Origin: Corallococcus silvisoli
Lineage (GTDB): Bacteria > Myxococcota > Myxococcia > Myxococcales > Myxococcaceae
Length of the DNA: 64,000 nucleotides
NCBI RefSeq assembly: GCF_009909145.1
Contig: NZ_JAAAPJ010000017.1
Location: 1-64,000, forward strand
Direction of reading: 5' to 3'
A program made the translations under genes and the position numbers. A model generated the notes under the pieces. It was not told where the DNA came from. It saw nothing but the letters and a program-made list of their open reading frames with translations, and did not search any database. Each line of letters starts with the position of its first letter. Position 1 is the first letter of the stretch. Below, piece after piece: positions 26,328 through 33,158 of the stretch.

Positions 26328-27449
26328 TCAACGCTGAGCGCTGTTGGCGGCGCGCGTCTGCTCGACCCAGCGGTGCCAGGCCGCCGGATCCCCCCCCAGG
26401 TCCCGCCCCGCCAGGATCGCGAGCACCTTGCGAGCAGGCTCTGAATCGGTCTGCTGCCGCATGCCAGCCATCTCCACCAGCACCGCGCCCGCCTTTTCGA
26501 GAATCCGCCGCTGATGGGCGGCGCCTTCTGTTTCCACGATGTGCGCAAGCGCCCAGGCGGCCTTGTTGCGGTCACTTTCGAGCGGGTACCAGAGCGCCTC
26601 GAGCACGGGCTCAAGCGGGATGATGACCCTCGACTGTCCTTCCTGCATCGTCCCCAGCACGCGCAGCGCCTCGTTACGCACGCCCTCGTAGGGGTCTCGC
26701 ACCGACGGAAGCACGAGCTTCACCAGTTGATCACGTGAGTTGATGTAGGGCAGGACCATGAGCGTGGCCATTCGCTTGGAGTCGTCACGATCCTCACGCA
26801 GCACCCGCACGAGCGTGTCGAGATTGCGGGGAACGCCCTCCATGAAGCGCTGCTCCAGGGGCGCGAGCTCAGGATGGTCGAACCCGCCGTGGCACATGAG
26901 GGCATGGCACTTGCTCTTGCCGTACTCGGGGACAGCCCCCTCCCTGCTCAGCTTCCAGTAGGTCTTCTCGTATTCACCCCAGGCGGAGAGAAGGCCCTCG
27001 GGCTCCGGGACATCGCCCTGGGGCGCGGGTGAGAAGGGCATGCGCCACTCATCCCCGTCATCGACCAGATCCACCGTCACCCGGAACGTCCGCGTCGGCG
27101 GGTAGGCCACCATCGAGAACCTGCAGAACGCGAACTTGTAGGCCGCCAGGAGGCGCGGCTTGCTCTCCATGAGGTACGGCGTGAACTCTCCCTTCTCGAG
27201 GTTGAAGCGCGCGCCGGGCGCGGGCATGCCAATGACCTCCAGCAGCTTCTCCTTGGGCACCTTGCGAGAGCCGAACACCTCCACGCCTTCGAACAGGTAG
27301 AGCGGGCTGGGCTGGACCGGCGCCGCGGCCTTGGCCTCCAGTGGAGCCTCGGACGCCCGAGCCACCGAGGCGGCGGGCGACGCAGCCTGATGGACAGGTG
27401 TTGCGCAGGCCGTGAGAAGTGCAAGACCCAAGAGGACAAAGCGCTGCAT
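26328..27449 (-). CDS. lipoprotein with POTRA-like and HEAT-repeat-like regions
   Basis: The ATG at 27449 starts a signal peptide with lipobox (LALLTAC, Cys15). After a Pro/Ala linker, residues about 50-130 resemble a POTRA module (LFEGVEVFGSRKVPKEKLLEVIGMPAPGARF), and residues about 190-340 contain alpha-helical repeat units with HEAT character (LVKLVLPSVRDPYEGVRNEALRVLGTM). HEAT repeats bind other proteins. A four-cysteine stretch (CHALMCHGG) is present. It sits 157 bases downstream of the LanC gene and may be co-transcribed. An envelope partner for immunity or export is plausible. I recognise no named family. Confidence 0.6.
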   Translation of the reverse strand: MQRFVLLGLALLTACATPVHQAASPAASVARASEAPLEAKAAAPVQPSPLYLFEGVEVFGSRKVPKEKLLEVIGMPAPGARFNLEKGEFTPYLMESKPRLLAAYKFAFCRFSMVAYPPTRTFRVTVDLVDDGDEWRMPFSPAPQGDVPEPEGLLSAWGEYEKTYWKLSREGAVPEYGKSKCHALMCHGGFDHPELAPLEQRFMEGVPRNLDTLVRVLREDRDDSKRMATLMVLPYINSRDQLVKLVLPSVRDPYEGVRNEALRVLGTMQEGQSRVIIPLEPVLEALWYPLESDRNKAAWALAHIVETEGAAHQRRILEKAGAVLVEMAGMRQQTDSEPARKVLAILAGRDLGGDPAAWHRWVEQTRAANSAQR

Positions 27450-27606
27450 GTTTCTCCCTCTCCGCGCCAAGTGGCGCAGGGTGCTCGACGCCGATTGCGC
27501 GAAATGTGGATGGTGAAGCGAATCCCAGGATAACGCGCATCCAGGCGGCCCTCGCATGGAAATCCCCTCGGCCCCTGGAATCATCCTGGCGCGGCCCATC
27601 GGAGGG

Positions 27607-28920
27607 TCAGTCCTGGGAAGGAGCGTCAGGCATGCGCACGATGGCGGGGCGCAGCTGCTCGAGTCCGTCCAGCCAGAGCAGCGCCAGGCCAATGCCTGCC
27701 GCGCCCTGCATGAGGCAGGTCTGGGCCTCCAAACGTCCAGGCAGGTCGCGGTACTCGGCGAAGGTCCACTTGAATCCATCGCCATCCGGCTCCGCCCGGG
27801 CCAGGAGATGATCCGCCAGCTTGCGCGCGGCGGCGAGCTGCTCCGGCGCACGCTCCAGGTGGTGGAGGTCTATCAGCCACGACACGAGCGACGCGTCACC
27901 ACAGCACAACCCCCGGTTGTTCCAGAAGCCATGCATGCGGCGCTCCGGCAGCCCACCGGAGAGCAGGCGGAGCAGGATGTCCACGCCGCGAGCCAACCAG
28001 ACACCGTACCTGGACTCTCCACGGCCCTGGCTCAACGCAACGAAGAGGCGAGAGGTCCCCGCGGGGCCGTGGCACCACCCCAGGTAGTAGAGCTCCGTGC
28101 CGCCGGGTGCATGGTGGTAGACCAGCCCGTCCAGGTTGCCGATCTCCATCAGGTGAGCCGCGCCCCGCTTCGCGGCCTTCAAATAGCGGGCCTCGCCGGT
28201 CGCCTCGTGGAGCCTGGCCAGGAAGAAGGCCACGCCTGCCGTTCCATGAGAGAAGTTGGGCATGTAGTTGGGGAAGCCCGGTGCCAGGTCCCACGACAGG
28301 CCCCCTTCGCGAGGTCGGGCAACCTCCAGCAGGCGGTCCCCCACGCCACGAGCGCTCTCCACGAGCGCCGGACGGTCGAGCGCCCTGGCGGCCCAAAGCA
28401 ACGCCAGACCGATTCCCGCCGAGCCCGAGAACACGTCGGTGACATTGTTCCAGACCACCCCCTGCCCCTCCGGCTTCGCGCACCGGACCAGGTGGTCGAA
28501 CGCGGCGACAGCCGCGTCGCGGTCGCGCGGATCCGCCGTGACACGCCAGGCCATCGCGAGGGCGAACGCCTGGCCCGCGAGGCCGGTGTACAGACCTGGC
28601 TCCGCCTCTTTCGTGAAGTGTGCCGCGAGATCATCCGCGATCGCACGCACCTCCCCTCGCGCCTCCTCATCACCCGTCGATCCATGCAGCTCGGCGAAGA
28701 ACAGCAACTCTCCGGCGACTCCCGCGCACAGGCTGCGCGTCACGGGCTGGCCCACGCGGCGCCGCCGCTCCCCCCGAATCCAGACGGAGGCCTTCACCGC
28801 CGCCACCAGATAGGGGCGCGCGGCACCCGATCCGCTCGTGCTGGGGTCGGGCGTACCCTGAAGCAATTCGCTTGACGGAGTCTCCATCACGGTTGCGTCA
28901 ATCGCTTGATGTGCATCCAT
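27607..28920 (-). CDS. lanC: LanC-like cyclase with Cys-Cys-Gly zinc motif
   Basis: LanC enzymes add a cysteine thiol to a dehydrated Ser/Thr, forming lanthionine, through a zinc ion held by two Cys and one His. Here the (a/a)6 toroid repeats are present and the sites are GWCHG (Cys283) and GLCCGDAS (Cys339, Cys340); the usual His is replaced by Cys340, as in the ProcM-type CCG group associated with broad substrate range. NFSHGTAGV supplies the catalytic His225. It is a stand-alone LanC, not fused to LanM, matching the stand-alone LanB of this locus. The ATG at 28920 is used; a second at 28887 is possible. The precursor gene diverges 166 bases away and lacks Cys in its core, so the true target is uncertain. 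Confidence 0.85.
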   Translation of the reverse strand: MDAHQAIDATVMETPSSELLQGTPDPSTSGSGAARPYLVAAVKASVWIRGERRRRVGQPVTRSLCAGVAGELLFFAELHGSTGDEEARGEVRAIADDLAAHFTKEAEPGLYTGLAGQAFALAMAWRVTADPRDRDAAVAAFDHLVRCAKPEGQGVVWNNVTDVFSGSAGIGLALLWAARALDRPALVESARGVGDRLLEVARPREGGLSWDLAPGFPNYMPNFSHGTAGVAFFLARLHEATGEARYLKAAKRGAAHLMEIGNLDGLVYHHAPGGTELYYLGWCHGPAGTSRLFVALSQGRGESRYGVWLARGVDILLRLLSGGLPERRMHGFWNNRGLCCGDASLVSWLIDLHHLERAPEQLAAARKLADHLLARAEPDGDGFKWTFAEYRDLPGRLEAQTCLMQGAAGIGLALLWLDGLEQLRPAIVRMPDAPSQD

Positions 28921-28975
28921 TCCTGGCGGTACCTGTCGTTCCGCAAGGATCCTCCAAACACCGGATCTTCACTCC

Positions 28976-29004
28976 TTGACAAGAGTGACTCCTCTCTTGA
29001 AACT
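28976..29004 (+). promoter_or_regulatory. candidate promoter and operator of the precursor gene
   Basis: A perfect -35 hexamer TTGACA lies at 28976-28981, with a weak -10 near 28999. A 6-bp inverted repeat, CAAGAG at 28980-28985 and CTCTTG at 28994-28999, covers the spacer and could bind a repressor. The leader to the ATG at 29087 is about 80 bases. The site is predicted from sequence only. Confidence 0.4.
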
Positions 29005-29086
29005 CATCTGCTAGTCAATTCGGTTTGCTGTCGAGCTGCATGACAACTGGACTGACGCCACGCAGCATCAGCGGAGAAAAACCACA

Positions 29087-29254
29087 ATGGCAACCAAGCC
29101 GGAGCAGAAGAAGGTCGAGTCCAAGGGTACCGACAAGGCCAAGAAGCAGCCCCTCGCTCTTGAGTTCATCGAGGATACCGACCTGGCCAACGTCGCGGGC
29201 GGTGCGATCCCCATCTCCTCCAACACTGGCGGCGACGTCGTCTGGGGTTACTAA
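29087..29254 (+). CDS. RiPP precursor peptide, double-glycine leader, Cys-free core
   Basis: The 55-residue product has a Lys/Glu-rich leader of 39 residues ending LANVAGG, the double-glycine cleavage signal of C39-peptidase exporters, and one such exporter is encoded in this locus. The predicted core is AIPISSNTGGDVVWGY. It has Ser44, Ser45 and Thr47 for dehydration or ester formation, Asp50 for graspetide crosslinking, Gly-Gly for thioamidation and an aromatic end, but no Cys. A GGAG ribosome-binding site lies 10 bases upstream. Divergent from the LanC gene and ahead of the JmjC/2OG/ATP-grasp/LanB run, it is the natural substrate of that set. Cleavage and modification sites are predictions. 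Confidence 0.8.
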   Translation: MATKPEQKKVESKGTDKAKKQPLALEFIEDTDLANVAGGAIPISSNTGGDVVWGY

Positions 29255-29299
29255 GACCTCACACTCGTTAGAGTGAAGAGCACGGCGCCCCTGGGTCTT
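29253..29299 (+). terminator. compound hairpin after the precursor gene (attenuator-like)
   Basis: Directly after the stop codon lies an inner hairpin CACTC-GTTA-GAGTG (29262-29275) inside an outer stem AAGACC/GGTCTT (29253-29258 with 29294-29299). There is no U-tract. Such structures often let only part of the transcripts continue into enzyme genes, keeping the precursor in excess. The effect is inferred. Confidence 0.4.
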
Positions 29300-29412
29300 C
29301 ATGCACCATCTTGAGGAAGAGCGGCCGCCAGTCGTAGGCTGGCCTCGAGACCGGGGCCAGCGTTTTGGCTTGCGCCGCGGTGACGCCGGGCATCCCAGTC
29401 AAGCTGCTCTCC

Positions 29413-30783
29413 ATGAACCGTTTCGCGCCATCTCGCACATTCTGGCGTCACTTCAAATCTCGCCACTGGCGCAAATCCCCGTTTCACCAACAGCGGCCAC
29501 GTCTCCCCTTCCAGGCCACACCTGACGAACTCTTCACCGCGCTGGTCGCGGCGAGCGAGGCATCAAAGGGTGGCTCTGCTTCCGCGCTGGTGCGGTTCTT
29601 CATCGGAGATGCGCTCGTACCGGATATCGCATACCTCCCGGCGCCGACCGATGGTTCGCTCGATGCCTATCTCAGCCGTCTGGAGCACCTGCTGCAGGGG
29701 CGGAAGTTCGGGCTTGTCGTGAGCGCGATCCAAGGCCACAGCTTCAGCCTCTGGTCGCACCTTCGAGAATTCCTCCACGGCTTCTATCAGTCCACCGGAG
29801 AGCCTCCCTACGTGGCCGAGGCGGGGATCTTCCTCGGGAACTACGAATCCACGGCCTTCGGCGTCCACCAGGACCAGGTCGACGTGATGATGTTCGTGCT
29901 GAAGGGGAGCAAGACCCTGCGCTTCTGGGAGCCGATGGCGCTCGCGCCGTCCGAGGTCGCGCGACATCGGCACGCGTACCAGCCACTCCTGCGGCGCTCT
30001 ACCTGCGCTCGTGCGGTGGCCGGTGACTTCGTGTACTGGCCCGCGGGGCACTGGCACGTCGGCGAGTCCGACGGCCTCTCGCTGACGTTGAACGTCGCGC
30101 TGGGAACCCGGGGCGGAACGGCGGCGAACCCCACCCCCCTGAACGCCCCACCCGAAATCATGGCCGCCGCCGTGCAGGGCCTGCTGAACGCCCGGTCGCG
30201 ACAGGAGCGCAGCGCCCGGAAGCGCGGAAGCAGCTTCGAGCACTTGCGGGAAAAGCCCTTGACCCTCTCGATGCCGCTGAGAGCCGCGGTCGAGGCGCTG
30301 CGCGAGTCCATGATCAACGGAGCGTTGGAGGGAAGGCTCCTTGCAGCGGAGCTCCGCCGCCTGACGGGCTTCGGCTTCCAGCCGGTTCCGCCGCTGCGGC
30401 CACCCCCGAAGCTCTCGCACGAGGAGACCGTCCGGGGTAATGCGCGCTACCCCATCCAGTGGGCGAGGGCAGGTGACACGCTCGTCATCGCCGCCAACGG
30501 GCATGCGCTGACAGCGTCCTTCCATCCGGTGCTCGTGCGCGTGCTCAAGCGATTGAACCAGGGACTTCCGGTCCCGGTCGCCGAGCTCCTGCGCCAGCCA
30601 CGGTCAACGACGCGTGTTCGTGGCACGGTCGCACGGCCCCACCCGGACGACGTCATCCAGTTGCTCAAGAGCCTCCACCGTTGCCGAGCCATCGAGTTCG
30701 CCGAGGTGGCCCAGGAGACTCGCGGGCGACCAGATGGGCAGCGCGGTTCCTCTGTCCGCCCCATGCCCCTCTCGCGAGATTGA
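29413..30783 (+). CDS. JmjC/cupin-like Fe(II)/2OG oxygenase, copy 3
   Basis: A third JmjC relative with AFGVHQDQVDVMMF (His152, Asp154), GSKTLRFW (Lys167, 2OG-binding) and GHWHVGES (His215). It is more distant from copies 1 and 2 than they are from each other, but keeps the long C-terminal domain with GNARYPIQWARAGDTLVIAANGHAL, which corresponds to LLFQVQEGQLLGAIYGHSF of copy 1. The ATG at 29413 is preferred; a TTG start at 29365 lacks support. It is the first enzyme gene downstream of the precursor, followed 32 bases later by another oxygenase gene. It likely hydroxylates the precursor core. Confidence 0.85.
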   Translation: MNRFAPSRTFWRHFKSRHWRKSPFHQQRPRLPFQATPDELFTALVAASEASKGGSASALVRFFIGDALVPDIAYLPAPTDGSLDAYLSRLEHLLQGRKFGLVVSAIQGHSFSLWSHLREFLHGFYQSTGEPPYVAEAGIFLGNYESTAFGVHQDQVDVMMFVLKGSKTLRFWEPMALAPSEVARHRHAYQPLLRRSTCARAVAGDFVYWPAGHWHVGESDGLSLTLNVALGTRGGTAANPTPLNAPPEIMAAAVQGLLNARSRQERSARKRGSSFEHLREKPLTLSMPLRAAVEALRESMINGALEGRLLAAELRRLTGFGFQPVPPLRPPPKLSHEETVRGNARYPIQWARAGDTLVIAANGHALTASFHPVLVRVLKRLNQGLPVPVAELLRQPRSTTRVRGTVARPHPDDVIQLLKSLHRCRAIEFAEVAQETRGRPDGQRGSSVRPMPLSRD

Positions 30784-30815
30784 CCCAGCCCCCTCCCCTC
30801 GGTCCCTTGGACGCC

Positions 30816-32045
30816 ATGGAAGCCCCAGCCATCCTCAATCCGAATACCCGTGTCGCAGTGAGGCGCGACGGAGAGCAATGGCGCTCGATCTTCCTTGCAT
30901 CGCCCATCAAGGGGCAGGACCTGCGCATCAAGGTCGTCAACAGCGAGGATGCCGCGCTGTTCGAGGCCGTACGGCGAATCATCCAATCCGGGGAGCTCGA
31001 TGAGGAGCGCATCGCGCGCCATGAAGCGGATCTCACCCGGCTGGGGTTGTTGATCGACCCGAGGGAGGTTTCCCGGCCAGTGGTCTTCCATTGCTGGCTG
31101 GCCGAGCCCGAGGTCGGGAGCATGGGCAACACCTTGCCCATGGCGTCGGACATGGAAGAGCTTGTCGTGGCCTCCGTCGCGGTGTACCAGCCGCCCGGCG
31201 CGGCGCTGCCCGGAGCCCTTGCGGGGCGGATCCTGCTCGAGAAGCAATTCGCGTGGGGCGCTCCCGAGAACTGGTTCGCGCCCGGGTGTGGACGGCTCTG
31301 GGTGGAGGACCCCGGCACGCAGGTCCTGACCGTCTTCAGTGTGCCCGAGCGCCTTGAGCCCGTCATCGCGTCGCTGCGTCCGGGTGAGCCGCCCCCCTCC
31401 TCCCTCTCCCCTGAGACGCGCGAGTTGCTGCGGCGTGCGGCCGTGCTCATCCCGAGGCCTTTCACGGCACGGCGCCAGGAGGCGTGGGAGCAGACGATTC
31501 GCGAGGCGCATGCCGCCTTCAGCTCGGATGGGTTCGTGAACGTCGAAGGGCTGCTTCACCCCATGCAACTCACGGCGCTGCGGCGCTACCTGCGGGAGTT
31601 CGTCGCGGAAGGACACGCCGAGCGGACGCGAGAGGAGACGGTGTGCTACGCCGCCCACAACGAGGGCATCTGCCGTTACCTGCATGACCAGCTCACGGGA
31701 CTGATCAGCAGAATCGTCGGCAGGCAGCTCAAGCCAGCCTACACGTCCTTCCGCGCCTACCAGCCAGGCGCGATGCTCGTCCGACACCTCGACCGGGAGC
31801 CCTGTCACTACAGCATCTCGCTCCTGGTGGATTCCACCCCCGAAACCGAGGAGCGCTCCCCCTGGCCGCTCTGTCTGGAGCCCGCCGCGCGCGGCGTCGT
31901 GCCCGTGTTCCAGAAGCGGGGAGATGGCGTCTTCTTCGAGGGCATCAAGGTCCCCCACTTCCGCGACCGGCTGGCCGAGGGCTGCACGTCGACGTCGGTC
32001 TTCTTCGAGTACGTCCCACAAGAGTACAGCGGTCCACTGCGCTGA
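30816..32045 (+). CDS. Fe(II)/2OG dioxygenase with N-terminal PqqD-like region
   Basis: The C-terminal 170 residues show the facial triad of a 2-oxoglutarate dioxygenase: VRHLDREP (His324, Asp326) and KVPHFRDR (His381), with YTSFRAYQPGAM in front and TSTSVFFEYV as the last strand. The N-terminal 90 residues (EALFEAVRRI-type helix, then LTRLGLLIDPRE) look like a small winged helix of the PqqD/RRE kind that holds RiPP leaders; this part is only suggestive. The ATG at 30816 follows the JmjC stop by 32 bases and the ATP-grasp gene follows 42 bases later. Expected role is hydroxylation, desaturation or epimerisation of a core residue. Confidence 0.7.
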   Translation: MEAPAILNPNTRVAVRRDGEQWRSIFLASPIKGQDLRIKVVNSEDAALFEAVRRIIQSGELDEERIARHEADLTRLGLLIDPREVSRPVVFHCWLAEPEVGSMGNTLPMASDMEELVVASVAVYQPPGAALPGALAGRILLEKQFAWGAPENWFAPGCGRLWVEDPGTQVLTVFSVPERLEPVIASLRPGEPPPSSLSPETRELLRRAAVLIPRPFTARRQEAWEQTIREAHAAFSSDGFVNVEGLLHPMQLTALRRYLREFVAEGHAERTREETVCYAAHNEGICRYLHDQLTGLISRIVGRQLKPAYTSFRAYQPGAMLVRHLDREPCHYSISLLVDSTPETEERSPWPLCLEPAARGVVPVFQKRGDGVFFEGIKVPHFRDRLAEGCTSTSVFFEYVPQEYSGPLR

Positions 32046-32087
32046 CGGCCGGGGCCACTCGAAACAGCCGCCCATGATCCTGCGCCC

Positions 32088-33158
32088 ATGATCCTGATCG
32101 TCACCAGCAGAGGCGATGCACACGCACTCGTCGCGGAGCGTGCCTTCCAGAAGAAGGGGGCGCCCTTCTGTACCTGGTACACCGATGATCAACCCCCCAC
32201 GCTCACGATGGCGTTCCAGCCCGGCCGGGCCAGACCCGCTGGCATTCTGATGTGCGATGGCAAGCAGATCGCCCTCGACGACATCCGGACCCTCTGGCAC
32301 CGGAAACCCAGGCCCATGCAGCCCCCTGCGGCACTCTCTCCTCGACTCATCCAGGAGGGCCAGCTCGAAACCGGAGAGGGGCTTCGAGCCCTGTTCCTGC
32401 ACCTGGAGGATCGGTTCTGGGTCAACCCGCCCTGGCATGAACGGGAGCTGGCGCTCTCCAAGGTCCATCAACTCGAGGCAGCCTCGGTGCTCGGGTTCCG
32501 CGTCCCGCGGACATTGCTCACCAATGATCCTCGGGAGCTTCAGGAGTTCTACCGGCGCTGCGGCGGGGAGGTCATCTACAAGCTCGTCTCCGGGGTTGCC
32601 ATTCCCGGCATGACCCAGAGCGGTCGGGTTCTCTACACGACGAAGCTGACGCCGCGACACCTCGCCGATGTCGAGCGGCTGGTGGCCGCTCCCGGACTGT
32701 TCCAGGAATACGTCCCGAAGCGCGCCGAACTCCGGGTCAACGTCATTGGCAGAAAGGTCTTCGCGACCCTCATCGACTCTCAGCAGGCCGAGGAGAGCCG
32801 CGTGGACTGGCGGCGTGGGCAGGACCGTGGGCTCAGGTTCCAATCCCATGAACTCCCCCCCTCCATCGAGGAGCGGTGCCGCGCATTCACGCGGAGCCTG
32901 GGCCTCGCGTTCGGCGCGCTCGACCTCATCCTCACTCCGGATGGTGACTACGTCCTCCTTGAGATCAATCCCGCCGGGCAGTGGCTCTGGATCGAGCGTG
33001 AGACGCAACAACCCTTGTTGGACAACTTCACGGAGATGCTCGTGCAAGGAACGACGGACTACGCCGATGCGCCCCCTGCCCGACGCGTGACGCCCACCGA
33101 TACCCTCCAGTACCTCGGAGAACTCGAGCGGCATGGCATGAAGCCCGCGCATCCATGA
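32088..33158 (+). CDS. MvdC/MvdD-like ATP-grasp ligase (graspetide type), intact
   Basis: ATP-grasp ligases of this family phosphorylate an Asp/Glu side chain of the precursor and join it to Ser/Thr (ester) or Lys (amide), forming macrocycles. All expected residues are present: Lys125 (LSKVHQL), Lys165 (VIYKLVSG), Glu207 (FQEYVPKRAELRVNVIG with Arg216), Asp279, and Glu292/Asn294 in LEINPAGQWLWIE. The RFWVNPPW block is shared with the degenerate copy at 15.9 kb. Its stop overlaps the LanB start by 4 bases (ATGA), so ligase and dehydratase are translationally coupled, an unusual pairing. The precursor offers Asp50 with Ser44/Ser45/Thr47 as possible partners. Confidence 0.9.
   Translation: MILIVTSRGDAHALVAERAFQKKGAPFCTWYTDDQPPTLTMAFQPGRARPAGILMCDGKQIALDDIRTLWHRKPRPMQPPAALSPRLIQEGQLETGEGLRALFLHLEDRFWVNPPWHERELALSKVHQLEAASVLGFRVPRTLLTNDPRELQEFYRRCGGEVIYKLVSGVAIPGMTQSGRVLYTTKLTPRHLADVERLVAAPGLFQEYVPKRAELRVNVIGRKVFATLIDSQQAEESRVDWRRGQDRGLRFQSHELPPSIEERCRAFTRSLGLAFGALDLILTPDGDYVLLEINPAGQWLWIERETQQPLLDNFTEMLVQGTTDYADAPPARRVTPTDTLQYLGELERHGMKPAHP

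Noticed and set aside
26328..27851. Longer version of the lipoprotein gene starting within lanC
   Set aside because: It would bury the lipobox signal peptide that begins at 27449 and overlap the LanC C-terminus.
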